IMG/VR virus record: IMGVR_UViG_3300028859_000044
Span: 1 to 32,515 of that record
Length of the DNA: 32,515 bases
Strand: one strand, 5' to 3'
Origin: a virus
Shown here: positions 8,742-18,056 of the stretch, piece by piece
Numbering within the stretch: position 1 is the first letter of the stretch
Layout of the letters: each line of letters starts with the position of its first letter
Notes under the pieces: generated by a model
Database searches by the model: none
What the model was told of the DNA's origin: nothing
Seen by the model: the letters and a program-made list of their open reading frames with translations, nothing else
Made by a program: the position numbers and the translations under genes

Positions 8742-9129
8742 AGAACAAATGAGTAGCTGGTTTATTAATAAACTTAATTCTTGTTATCCCGTTAAACACG
8801 AAGATATACCTGATTCTATTTTTTGGATGAATGATGATAAAATTATACGCAAAATAAAATTGTGTAAACTAAATAATCAAAAAATAAATAATATTAAAGT
8901 TAAAGGTAAATGCTTATTCGAACAAAATATTAAATATAGATTATTTATATGTGATTATAATGAAATATGGAAAGTACTTGAAAATAACTACTCTTCTTAT
9001 TATAATAATATTCAATATTTTGTATCTGATATAATAAATAATGAAAATAATGTATATACTGTAATGTCACAATCGTTAACATCTATATTATTTGTAGATA
9101 AATCAAAATTAAAATATGACGCCTATTAG
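8734..9129 (+). CDS. CLFEQD-family protein, paralogue 2 (no array)
   Basis: 131 residues from the ATG at 8734 (MNKEQMSSWFINKLNSCYPV), chosen because it aligns with the family start; an upstream ATG at 8716 would add six unrelated residues. It overlaps the previous gene by 8 nt, implying translational coupling. Blocks [40 protein letters not shown] and IWKVLENNYSS are present. The C-terminus reads DIINNENNVYTVMSQS, where the last part resembles a degraded, single NVYTP unit. Confidence 0.7.
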   Translation: MNKEQMSSWFINKLNSCYPVKHEDIPDSIFWMNDDKIIRKIKLCKLNNQKINNIKVKGKCLFEQNIKYRLFICDYNEIWKVLENNYSSYYNNIQYFVSDIINNENNVYTVMSQSLTSILFVDKSKLKYDAY

Positions 9130-9178
9130 CAAAATCTAACTGGAAAGTATTGTTTTAAAAATAATAATTTTAAATTGT

Positions 9179-9358
9179 ATGAATACAAATCAAACAAAAA
9201 ATTGACTAATTAATCAATTAAATTTATGCTACATATTGAAAAATTTAAAAAATACTGATATATTATTTTTGATTTATGATGATAAATTTATTAGAACCCT
9301 TAAAAAATACGATAGTGATTGTATTTATAAATTTGATGAATATCTTTCTTTTTTTTAA
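9179..9358 (+). pseudogene. Broken CLFEQD-family gene
   Basis: From ATG at 9179 the frame gives MNTNQTKN, stop, LINQLNLCYILKNLKN, then LFLIYDDKFIRTLKKYDSD and ends at 9358. The in-frame TGA sits where intact copies have the Trp of WF (TGG to TGA). The CLFEQD and WCDY blocks are deleted; the C-terminal remnant is KFDEYLSFF. It fills most of the 307-bp gap between paralogues 2 and 3. Confidence 0.7.
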
Positions 9359-9436
9359 TTTAACAGATTATTTAAAAAATCCTATATATTAAACACAATA
9401 CTATTGAATACTAACTTAACTAATAAAAAATAATTT

Positions 9437-10045
9437 ATGACTAAAAATATGAATAACGAAGAATTAAGCTATTGGTTTATAAATAAAATATCATCTTGCT
9501 ATCCTGTCAAACCTATTATAAATAATAAATATATATTCTGGTACTACGATGACCAATTTATTAGAAAAATTAAAATTGGTAAAATAAATAAACAAAAAGT
9601 AAATAATCCTAAAGAAATTAATGGTTTTTGTTTATTCGAACAAGATATCATAAATAAAGAAATATGCTTTGACTATAATGAAATCTGGTCAGTTTTTTAT
9701 GAAAATTATTCAAATAACTTTGAAGATATTCAATTCCTTATGATTGATGCATTAAAATCAACAGAATTTAAATCATTCACACCAGTTAAATATATGAGTA
9801 TGAGTATGAGCGTGCTTACAAAAAAAGAAAAAAATCAAATTAAAACAAAAATAAAAATTATATTATCTAAAAATCAATTAAAACAAAAATTAAAATTAAA
9901 AGAAAAAAAGAAAAAAAATATGTTAATATTACCATCATATTATTTTAAATTCACTAAATTAAAATTATCACAATACATGTTTAGCGAATTCGCTGAAGTA
10001 GGAGTAGATCAAGAAAATTATTCAGAAATTTATATACCTAATTAA
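9437..10045 (+). CDS. CLFEQD-family protein, paralogue 3, with Lys-rich tail
   Basis: 202 residues from 9437; an alternative start at 9449 (MNNEELSYWF) aligns better with the family. The core blocks YIFWYYDDQFIRKIKIGKIN, GFCLFEQDIINKEICFDYNE and IWSVFYENYS are followed by ALKSTEFKSFTPVKY, a degraded equivalent of the LNVYTP unit. An extra tail follows, with a Lys/Ile/Leu-rich low-complexity stretch (~130-165, KLKLKEKKKKNMLIL). The tail may be a former array overrun by A-rich slippage, but this is a guess. Confidence 0.65.
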   Translation: MTKNMNNEELSYWFINKISSCYPVKPIINNKYIFWYYDDQFIRKIKIGKINKQKVNNPKEINGFCLFEQDIINKEICFDYNEIWSVFYENYSNNFEDIQFLMIDALKSTEFKSFTPVKYMSMSMSVLTKKEKNQIKTKIKIILSKNQLKQKLKLKEKKKKNMLILPSYYFKFTKLKLSQYMFSEFAEVGVDQENYSEIYIPN

Positions 10046-10128
10046 AATTATAAATCATTAATTATTAAATATTAAATACAATACTATTGAAGACGCATTC
10101 CTAATTATAAATTTAAAATATATGAGAT

Positions 10129-11716
<1,588 letters not shown>

Positions 11717-11728
11717 GCCAATTCTTTA

Positions 11729-11800
11729 TTAGAATAATCTAATGATATTTTTATTAAAATAATCTGATGCTATTCTTTCAATGTATTTTATATATTTCAT
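11729..11800 (-). CDS. Tag-only minigene
   Basis: ATG at 11800, 23 codons (MKYIKYIERIASDYFNKNI + IRLF), stop at 11729. It begins with the cassette tag MKYIKxxE, directly behind the stop of 11802-12140 through the junction AACATATAATATGAAATAT. It has no domain after the tag. Probably a remnant of a cassette whose body was lost, at the end of a leftward operon; translation is unproven. Confidence 0.45.
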   Translation of the reverse strand: MKYIKYIERIASDYFNKNIIRLF

Positions 11801-11801
11801 A

Positions 11802-12140
11802 TTATATGTTTTTGTTAATATCTCCTATAAGAATTTTATATACTATTATCATATCATTATCACTTACAGTATCTTTATATTTATTAACTATATTTATTAA
11901 CCTATTTTTTAATTTTGCTTCATCTACTGATAAATTTACTGTCGAATAATTTTGTTCTACAATAACATCATTTAAAATGTTTCTTAACATTTCATGATTA
12001 GAAAATTTTTGTGCTGATTTATACTTATTGAAATCATTAATAAATTCATCTAATTCTTTTTCAAAATCACTTGTTTCATTACCTGTGTACCAACTTTTAA
12101 ATTCTATGATAAAGTTATCAAAATATTTTAATTTTTTCAT
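11802..12140 (-). CDS. Tagged cassette protein, helical
   Basis: 112 residues, N-terminal tag MKKLKYFDNFI. Helical and charged; the region NYSTVNLSVDEAKLKNRLIN / IVNKYKDTVSDNDMIIVYKI is recognisably similar to residues ~80-125 of the fusion protein at 16392, so this is the stand-alone form of that protein's N-terminal module. It ends NKNI, a variant of the KFNI tail. The box TTTAATATATAAG before its ATG is made of the last codons and stop of the upstream gene (12153-12851). Confidence 0.65.
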   Translation of the reverse strand: MKKLKYFDNFIIEFKSWYTGNETSDFEKELDEFINDFNKYKSAQKFSNHEMLRNILNDVIVEQNYSTVNLSVDEAKLKNRLINIVNKYKDTVSDNDMIIVYKILIGDINKNI

Positions 12141-12152
12141 AGTTTTTTATTC

Positions 12153-12851
12153 TTATATATTAAATTGATTAGCATAATATTTTATAGGATTATTTATTTT
12201 TAACCATTCATTATACCATAACCTATATCCTTCTATATCACGATAAGGTAATTTATTACCACTACAATTTAATTCGACTACTGAATCAGGTAATTCAGGT
12301 AACTCACCCAAATCATTATCACTACAATTTAATTCTTCTAATGTATCAGGAATTTTCGGTAAAAATTTTAAGTTATTATCTGAACAGTCTAAAAACTCTA
12401 ATTTATTAGGTAAATCAGGTAATTCATATAATTCATTTCCTATGCAGTATAATTCTATTAATGATTTAGGTAATATAGGTAATTTTTTTAATGTATTATT
12501 TGAACAATGCAAATCTATTAAAGTATCTGGCAATTTTCCTAATATATATAAATCATCTTCACAACAAGATAAATATTCTAATTTATCTGGCAATTTAGGT
12601 AATTTTCCTAATACATTATTCGAACATGCTAATTTTTTTAATGTATTCGGTAATTTAGGTAAAGAAAGTAATATATTATCCCAGCAATATAACTCTATTA
12701 AATTTTTTGGTAACTCTGGTAACTTTCTTAAATTATTCGAATGACAAGATAATATAGTTAGTGTAACTGCTAACTCAGGTAATTCATATAAATCTTGTTC
12801 TGATAAATCTAATTTTGTTATTGCATTTTCAAAGTATTTAATATATTTCAT
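12153..12851 (-). CDS. Tagged LPxLP leucine-rich repeat protein
   Basis: 232 residues: tag MKYIKYFENAITKLD, then about nine units of ~21 residues (LPELPKNLIELYCWDNILLS type) and the cap LPYRDIEGYRLWYNEWLKIN, tail YYANQFNI. The unit LPxLPxxLxxLxCxxNxL is the bacterial LPX-type LRR also seen in YopM/IpaH effectors, a protein-binding solenoid. Cys occupies the position before the Asn ladder in most units. No catalytic domain follows. Transcription starts are suggested by TTTTTAATATATATT ahead of the ATG. Confidence 0.8.
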   Translation of the reverse strand: MKYIKYFENAITKLDLSEQDLYELPELAVTLTILSCHSNNLRKLPELPKNLIELYCWDNILLSLPKLPNTLKKLACSNNVLGKLPKLPDKLEYLSCCEDDLYILGKLPDTLIDLHCSNNTLKKLPILPKSLIELYCIGNELYELPDLPNKLEFLDCSDNNLKFLPKIPDTLEELNCSDNDLGELPELPDSVVELNCSGNKLPYRDIEGYRLWYNEWLKINNPIKYYANQFNI

Positions 12852-12890
12852 ACTATTTTTTATAATATATATTAAAAATTAAATTATAAA

Positions 12891-12917
12891 AAAAGAAGAA
12901 CCTATTGTCCTTCTTTT
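12891..12917. terminator. Hairpin terminator
   Basis: AAAAGAAGAA, loop CCTATTG, TCCTTCTTTT (one mismatch). Behind it, up to 13044, a frame reads VKLEIYAKNLTWKNLN, a remnant of the C-terminal end of the 13045/26242 family (KLEIEMNAKKFNI). Confidence 0.55.
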
Positions 12918-13044
12918 AAATTAAAATATTCATTTTTTATAGCTATACATTCCTTTCTCATTATTATAACGAGAAGTACTATTTAAATTTTTCCATGTCA
13001 AATTTTTTGCGTAAATTTCTAATTTCACATTTTTTTATTTTTTT

Positions 13045-13449
13045 TTATATATTGAAATTTTTAGCTGCTCTTACTATCTCAAATGTTCCATTTTTTACTT
13101 GCTTAATATATATACTAAGATCTTTTTTTAAATCTTTTAATAACTGTAATATTTCTCTATAAATTTTTTTATCATCACTATCACTCATTTCATCCTTTAT
13201 TTCAATTATCCTATCCTTTAAATCAATAATATCCCAATCATATGTAACTATAAAATTATAATCACGAGTTAAACATATCCTATATATTTCTCCTCCTTGA
13301 TAAGGGTCTTGATATTCCTCTAAAACTTCTATATCATCATAAATAGAATCTAAAGGAAGATCTTCTATAGAATCTACACCTAAATCATCACTAGTTAATA
13401 TTAATCCTTTATTCAATTTATTCTCATATAATTTAAATGCTGTTATCAT
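13045..13449 (-). CDS. Tagged cassette protein, 'YxIxLTxDYNFIV' family
   Basis: 134 residues, tag MITAFKLYENKLNKGLILTS. Family signature YRICLTRDYNFIVTYDWDII (~residues 57-76), followed by a long charged helix and NGTFEIVRAAKNFNI. Homologues in this window are 26242-26658 and the C-terminal half of 16392-17228. Function not recognised. Tail NFNI plus stop gives TTTCAATATATAA, a weak version of the junction box. Confidence 0.65.
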   Translation of the reverse strand: MITAFKLYENKLNKGLILTSDDLGVDSIEDLPLDSIYDDIEVLEEYQDPYQGGEIYRICLTRDYNFIVTYDWDIIDLKDRIIEIKDEMSDSDDKKIYREILQLLKDLKKDLSIYIKQVKNGTFEIVRAAKNFNI

Positions 13450-13467
13450 TTACTTCTGATTTTTTAT

Positions 13468-13546
13468 TGTAATGCTATATATTAATTAAAATATCTTATT
13501 TTTTTTATACTTCCCATTTTCATTATTGTAATGCTATATATTAATT
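13468..13546 (-). promoter_or_regulatory. Duplicated upstream element TGTAATGCTATATATTAATT
   Basis: Two copies (13468-13487 and 13527-13546), read on the minus strand as AATTAATATATAGCATTACA, upstream of the gene starting at 13449. Further copies lie at 14641, 17799, 17846, 18485 and 18533, always upstream of leftward tagged genes. Contains the A/T box TTAATATATA. Likely a phage promoter or translation-initiation element; activity is inferred. Confidence 0.55.
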
Positions 13547-13567
13547 AAAATATCTTATTTTTTATTA

Positions 13568-14626
13568 TTACATATTAAAGTTACCAATATCATGTAATAC
13601 TTCCCATTCATTATATAACTCTGGAAAATCTTTTTTAATTATTTTTTTATTTTCATCAGTTAATAAATCAAATGGATAATTATCAGAGAATATTTTTAGC
13701 ATAAATTTATTTTTATTTTTATCAGATAATAAATCAATTTGAGTTTTTCCAATTTCTATATTAGGAACTTTCAATATTTTTTCTATGAATCCTATAATAT
13801 TAGTTTTACAAGCTATTAATATCGCTGTTATACCAATAGAATTCGAATTATTTATAGTTTCTTGATGCTCTTTAGAATTTAATATATTATTAACAATACC
13901 TTGATATTTTGATACTATATCATAATCAAAATATTTTGATATTTCAAGTTTTTTTGCTAAGTTTTTTACACAATCTAAATTCAAAGAGGCTTGTGATTTT
14001 TTATTTTTAAATCTATAAATTATTTTTTTTGTATTTTTATCTAATTCATAATATTGATTAAATGTATATAATAATTTCATCAAAATAGTATTATCAATAA
14101 TAGTATTATCAATATCATTTTCTTTTTCATTAAAGTTATCAGCCTGATAAATACCAATATTATATGGATCGAAAATATAATAAAAGAAATTTGATATATC
14201 TTTCTTTATACTATTCCAATCTATTTCTTTACGATTATTATCTTCTTTATCATATTCATTTATATTAAATAACATAATATCTAAATTAATACAACCATTA
14301 GAACAAGTTGGAAATCTATCAAACTCATAACCATGCGTATTGCAATCTCTATCATCACTAAATTCTATATGCATTTTAATACCTAAATATATAATATCAA
14401 ATTCTGCAGCTTTTAAATAAGTATGCAATGTATACTTTGTTCTATAATCATTATACTTTGTTCTATAATCATTATATTTATATTTAATTGTATTATTTTT
14501 ATATGCATCATCAATACTTGTTGTTGATATATAATTTTTTAATTTATCTGATATTAAATCTACTAAACCGTCTACTTTGTTATTGTTAAGCGTATTAAAC
14601 TCTTCAAATAATTTTATACTTTTCAT
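13568..14626 (-). CDS. Tagged cassette protein, large, ankyrin-like C-terminus
   Basis: 352 residues, the longest tagged protein: tag MKSIKLFEEFNTLNNNK. Residues ~50-75 hold a perfect tandem duplication (YNDYRTK twice), and ~170 another (DNTIIDNTI). A Cys-containing middle (THGYEFDRFPTCSNGCINLD) may bind metal. Residues ~265-300 (SIGITAILIACKTNIIGFIE) resemble one ankyrin-type helix pair. It ends DIGNFNM, a variant of the KFNI tail. No enzyme family recognised. One TGTAATGCTATATATTAATT copy lies upstream at 14641-14660. Confidence 0.65.
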   Translation of the reverse strand: MKSIKLFEEFNTLNNNKVDGLVDLISDKLKNYISTTSIDDAYKNNTIKYKYNDYRTKYNDYRTKYTLHTYLKAAEFDIIYLGIKMHIEFSDDRDCNTHGYEFDRFPTCSNGCINLDIMLFNINEYDKEDNNRKEIDWNSIKKDISNFFYYIFDPYNIGIYQADNFNEKENDIDNTIIDNTILMKLLYTFNQYYELDKNTKKIIYRFKNKKSQASLNLDCVKNLAKKLEISKYFDYDIVSKYQGIVNNILNSKEHQETINNSNSIGITAILIACKTNIIGFIEKILKVPNIEIGKTQIDLLSDKNKNKFMLKIFSDNYPFDLLTDENKKIIKKDFPELYNEWEVLHDIGNFNM

Positions 14627-14640
14627 AATTTTATTTTTTT

Positions 14641-14660
14641 TGTAATGCTATATATTAATT
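14641..14660 (-). promoter_or_regulatory. Upstream element TGTAATGCTATATATTAATT
   Basis: Single copy, immediately 5' of the leftward gene starting at 14626; identical to the copies at 13468 and 13527. Confidence 0.5.
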
Positions 14661-14769
14661 AAAATATCTTATTTTTTTATACGAATATTAATGCTATGTA
14701 AAATAACCTAACTATTAAAGACGCGTCACTAAATAAAAATATCTGGTGAAAATCCTTAAAAATTTTTCC

Positions 14770-15130
14770 CGAAAAAATTTTTTAAATTTGATTCCTAACT
14801 AATTTATACAGTATATTAAACTATATCCAAAATTTTGAAATATATCTATAAAAAAACTCACAAAATACTCTAAAAATTTTTCCAAAAAAAAAATTGAAAT
14901 TCAAAATATATGACAAAATTACTTAAAAATTTTTCCAAAAAAAAAAATTCAAACTCAAATTTATTATAAATTTATTCTGAGTAAAATACTCTAAAAATTT
15001 TTCCAAAAAAAAAAATTCAAATTTGATATAATAATTCTTAAAAAAAAATTCAAACTTGATATAACAATTCATGAGAAATTTTTTCCAAAAAAAAAATTCA
15101 AACTTGATATAACAATTCATGAGAAATTTC
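14770..15130. repeat. Degenerate A-tract tandem repeats
   Basis: Four to five irregular copies of a unit made of AAAAATTTTTCC, a run of 8-11 A, TTCAAACTTGATATAA and, at the right end, CAATTCATGAGAAATTT. Open frames through it (e.g. 14923-15150 minus) only translate the repeats and are not genes. Phased A-tracts of this kind bend DNA and often mark origins or regulatory regions. Confidence 0.6.
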
Positions 15131-15159
15131 ATGGGATTAAATGTTAACAAATATTAACA

Positions 15160-15720
15160 ATTTTCGCCATGGCTGCCCTATACCTGTCTATACACCCTAT
15201 ACACGCAAGTCGTTCAACACCATCTCCAAGTCTACTACACAAGTGTTCATGAACATCCGACTGAAGTGTTCATTCGTGTTAACACTTAGTAAGTAGTCAT
15301 AGACTTTTGCGCGTCATGTTCTCCGACAAATGTTCATGAACTTCTTCGCTCCCTCTCTTCATGAACAATCTCGTGAAGAAGTCTATAAAAATTCACAATA
15401 GTTCTCTCATAGCTATCAGATACCTTAGCAGCACTAATTTATATTGATACCAGATACCATCCAGTGGGTAGCACCCCAGTAGTGCCCACATCATGGTGAA
15501 TAGTACTCATATCACAAGGTAGATATAAGTATATCATAGTAATAACTATTCATAGTATTATAATCAATGACATCAGTATAGTTATATGTATAAACTTATG
15601 AGTATAATAATCTACTGTATAGTATATGTATATACATATAAAGATATACTGTGTAGTGTATAGATAATAATACTATGAGTAGTGTAGATGTTAGTGTAGT
15701 GATCAATCAGTCTATGTGTA
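15160..15720. other. Non-coding palindrome-rich region, relatively G+C-rich
   Basis: No gene on either strand. Base composition is clearly less A+T-rich than the surroundings. It holds TGTTCATGAACA at 15244-15255, TGTTCATGAAC at 15331 and TTCATGAAC near 15359; an inverted pair ATAGACTT (15299) / AAGTCTAT (15379); GAACTTCTTC facing GAAGAAGTC; and a G+C-rich stem GTGGG...CCCAC near 15465. From ~15500 the sequence becomes an A/T/G mix of TATAGT-type words. Candidate replication origin or packaging/recombination site. Confidence 0.5.
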
Positions 15721-15724
15721 TAGA

Positions 15725-16038
15725 AAATGTCTATGACATTTGTGTGGACGTGTTGTCCTTATGATTGTCCTTATGATTGTCCTTATGATATGTTAAGGTA
15801 AATGTCTATGACATTTGTGTGGACGTGTTGTCCTTATGATTGTCCTTATGATTGTCCTTATGATTGTCCTTATGATTGTCCTTATGATTGTCCTTATGAT
15901 TGTCCTTATGATTGTCCTTATGATTGTCCTTATGATTGTCCTTATGATATGTTAAGGTAAATGTTTATGACATTTGCATGTAAGTATTGTCCTTATGATT
16001 GTCCTTATGATATGTTAAGGTAAATGTCTATGACATTT
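15725..16038. repeat. Higher-order repeat: palindrome plus (TGTCCTTATGAT)n
   Basis: Four copies of the palindrome AAATGTCTATGACATTT (15725, 15800, 15959 with one change, 16022). The first three are followed by a short linker (GTGTGGACGTGT or a variant) and perfect 12-bp tandem repeats TGTCCTTATGAT: 3 copies at 15754-15789, 10 at 15829-15948, 2 at 15988-16011. Each block ends ATGTTAAGGTA before the next palindrome. Iteron-like; the copy numbers suggest slippage. No coding potential. Confidence 0.8.
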
Positions 16039-16131
16039 ATGTGGACACGTGTGTACATATATTAAGTTATATATAATGGTAAGCACACATATGTTATAAT
16101 ATGTGGTCGCATTGTTATTATTTATATGTTA

Positions 16132-16210
16132 AACTTCTTAGTGTTGTTAATTACTTCTGGATGATGTATGGATATACCTATCTATTTTAGAAGTGTTTAA
16201 TATGTTTCAT
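16132..16210 (-). pseudogene. Collapsed LRR-type cassette remnant
   Basis: Starts ATG at 16210 in the 4-nt overlap with the gene at 16207-16395 and reads MKHIKHF before a stop (16187). Shortly after, another frame gives HHPEVINNTKKFNI and stops at 16132. The tag and the tail match those of LRR cassettes (compare YPEVKMSKQFNL at 24414), but the whole LRR body is gone. It marks the border between cassette genes and the non-coding repeat locus. Confidence 0.6.
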
Positions 16211-16395
16211 AGGTTAAATTTATTAGTCATTGAATTAAAGTACCATTCTTTATATCCATCAAGGTTACCATATGGTAAATAATTATCGTTACAATATAAT
16301 GTTTTTAATGAGTCAGGTAATTTTGGTAGTTCAGTTAATTCTTTATTAGAATAGAATATGAAGTCTACTTTTTCGAAGTGTTTAATATATTTCAT
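16207..16395 (-). CDS. Minimal tagged LRR protein
   Basis: 62 residues: tag MKYIKHFEKVDF, about one and a half LPX repeats (LTELPKLPDSLKTLYCNDN), cap LPYGNLDGYKEWYF, tail NKFNL. It is the smallest member of the LRR family, with the ends conserved and nearly all central units lost, as unequal recombination between units would produce. ATGA overlap with the gene upstream (16392). Confidence 0.65.
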   Translation of the reverse strand: MKYIKHFEKVDFIFYSNKELTELPKLPDSLKTLYCNDNYLPYGNLDGYKEWYFNSMTNKFNL

Positions 16396-17228
16396 AGGTT
16401 AAATTTATTTGCATTCATTTCTATTTTTAATTCTCCGTTTTTAGCTTTTTTTATATAATCATTAAGCTTATTTTTTACTTCTAATATTATTTTTATACGA
16501 TCTGTTATAATTTTTATTTCACCAGAATACATAGTACTACCAAATTGATTTTTTTGATTACCTTTTTCGTCATGATGATCAGGATTAAAATTCATTTTAT
16601 AATATCTTTTCATACTACGTATCATAGAATCTAAATCAATAATTTCATTATCTTTTGCAACTATAAAATTATAATCAGGAGTTAACCATATTTTATATTG
16701 CCATTGTCCTATCTGTGTTCCCCCAAAATTTATACTTTGTGGATCAACATCAGATGTATATAATAATTTTAAATCATAATTTAAATCTGTTATTGTTTCA
16801 AATTTACTAAGTCCCAAATTTTTTTTAGTTAAAACTAATCCGTTATTTATATTTTTGTCATATATTTTATAACTCATTATTATATGTTCCATATCCATTG
16901 TACTTAATATATTTCGATATTTATAATATAATTTTTCAAGTGTTTTATATAAATTTAATTTTTCTGTAGATAAATTTGAAGTCGAATTATAATGATTTAA
17001 TATATCATAAAAAAATGTTCTAACATCATTTATTATAGAATCTTCTTTTATAGTATGCTTAATATAGTTATTAGATAATTTTGATGAACTATTTGGTATA
17101 TTTTTTGATTTTTCATAATTATTTATATCTTTATACTCATCTATTATTTTACATATTTCATATTCGAATTTTGTAATATCATTATTACTTTCATATATAA
17201 ATTTAATAAAATCTTTAATTTTTCTCAT
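16392..17228 (-). CDS. Fusion of two tagged cassette proteins
   Basis: 278 residues. Start MRKIKDFIKFIYESNN (tag variant). Residues ~80-120 match the 11802 protein (NLSTEKLNLYKTLEKL). Then HIIMSYKIYDKNINNGLVLT (~113-133) matches the N-terminal tag and first residues of 13045/26242 (MITAFKLYENKLNKGLILT), so the second gene's tag now lies inside the protein. The rest is that family: YKIWLTPDYNFIVAKDNEII, long helix, NGELKIEMNANKFNL. Loss of the stop/start junction between two adjacent cassettes explains it. Confidence 0.7.
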   Translation of the reverse strand: MRKIKDFIKFIYESNNDITKFEYEICKIIDEYKDINNYEKSKNIPNSSSKLSNNYIKHTIKEDSIINDVRTFFYDILNHYNSTSNLSTEKLNLYKTLEKLYYKYRNILSTMDMEHIIMSYKIYDKNINNGLVLTKKNLGLSKFETITDLNYDLKLLYTSDVDPQSINFGGTQIGQWQYKIWLTPDYNFIVAKDNEIIDLDSMIRSMKRYYKMNFNPDHHDEKGNQKNQFGSTMYSGEIKIITDRIKIILEVKNKLNDYIKKAKNGELKIEMNANKFNL

Positions 17229-17329
17229 ATGATATATTATATTAATTATTTTTTTATTTATCTCACTATTAAAATTTATTACTCTTATATATTAATTATT
17301 TTTTTTATTTATCTCACTTAACATATAAC

Positions 17330-17362
17330 AAAAAATGTGAACCTTATCAGTTCACATTTTTT
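17330..17362. terminator. Bidirectional terminator, 13-bp perfect stem
   Basis: AAAAAATGTGAAC, loop CTTATCA, GTTCACATTTTTT. Ends the leftward ankyrin gene at 17420. An exact reverse-complement copy lies at 18006-18038. Confidence 0.85.
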
Positions 17363-17419
17363 ATATTAATGTCAATATTAATTAGTCTCCTAAAACACTA
17401 TGGTGAACATTACCAAAAA

Positions 17420-17779
17420 TTAAATGTTTATGTGGTATTTATCTTTAGCTCCATATTCTCTTAATAAAAGCAAAATAGCTGCAGATCCTGATGACAAAGC
17501 ATAATCAGTAGGAGTATAACCTTGTTCATCTTCTTCATTGACATCAGCACCAAGTTTAATTAAATCTTCTACTGCTTTTATATCTTGATGTTTAATTGCA
17601 TCTATTAATTCAGTTGAACCATTTTCTGGGCCAGCACCAGATACTCTATTTTTATGATATTTATAATCATATTCTGAATCAGTATTAAAACCAGCAATGT
17701 TTTCTCTGTTTTTATAAGCATAATCATATTCTGAATCAGTATCAGTATTAAAATCTTCAAACGTTTTTAATTTTTTCAT
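17420..17779 (-). CDS. Tagged ankyrin-repeat protein, copy 1
   Basis: 119 residues: tag MKKLKTFEDFNTDTD, an imperfect internal duplication (SEYDYAYKNREN / SEYDYKYHKNRV), then about two ankyrin repeats (GSTELIDAIKHQDIKAVEDL; GYTPTDYALSSGSAAILLLL). It is a near-identical duplicate of 18057-18467 up to residue ~90. The C-terminus here was replaced (KDKYHINI), and the old end (ATTAGTCTCCTAAAACACTA) survives as untranslated sequence at 17380-17402. Ankyrin repeats mediate protein binding; partner unknown. Confidence 0.75.
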   Translation of the reverse strand: MKKLKTFEDFNTDTDSEYDYAYKNRENIAGFNTDSEYDYKYHKNRVSGAGPENGSTELIDAIKHQDIKAVEDLIKLGADVNEEDEQGYTPTDYALSSGSAAILLLLREYGAKDKYHINI

Positions 17780-17798
17780 ATTTTTAATTTTTTTTTTT

Positions 17799-17865
17799 TG
17801 TAATGTTATATATTAATTAAAATATATTATTTTTTATTTTTTTTTTGTAATGCTATATATTAATT
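17799..17865 (-). promoter_or_regulatory. Two copies of the TGTAATGYTATATATTAATT element
   Basis: 17799-17818 and 17846-17865, just upstream of the ankyrin gene starting at 17779. Followed at ~17880 by TTTATTTACCGAACATTATTGTGGTG, written in two parts TTTATTTACCGAACATT and ATTGTGGTG, a copy of the outer edge of the giant palindrome at 18566. Confidence 0.5.
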
Positions 17866-17971
17866 AAAAAAATTCATTTTTTATTTACCGAACATTATTG
17901 TGGTGTATCAAATTTATTAACATTATAAGAATATAAGATTAATGGTACCAGAAGAAATTTAAATATTTAAA

Positions 17972-18004
17972 ATGAGTAAACTCACTAACAAATTTAACAT
18001 ATAA
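17972..18004 (+). other. Tail remnant reading MSKLTNKFNI on the plus strand
   Basis: ATG AGT AAA CTC then ACTAACAAATTTAACATATAA gives NKFNI plus stop, the cassette tail, in the opposite orientation to the neighbouring genes. Too short to be a gene; it marks a former plus-strand cassette border. Confidence 0.35.
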
Positions 18005-18005
18005 C

Positions 18006-18038
18006 AAAAAATGTGAACTGATAAGGTTCACATTTTTT
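18006..18038. terminator. Bidirectional terminator, inverted copy of 17330-17362
   Basis: AAAAAATGTGAAC, loop TGATAAG, GTTCACATTTTTT. Stem as in the 17330 copy, loop exactly reverse-complemented, while the flanks on both sides are direct duplicates. Confidence 0.85.
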
Positions 18039-18056
18039 ATTTAATGTCAATATTAA

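Noticed and set aside
9179-9358. TGA recoding as Trp
   Set aside because: One copy has TGA at a Trp position, but intact paralogues use TGG and TGA ends many genes here (e.g. ATGA overlaps), so it is a nonsense mutation in a broken copy.
14923-15150. 75-codon minus-strand frame with YIKFEFFF repeats
   Set aside because: Only translates the A-tract tandem repeats; no start context or homologue.
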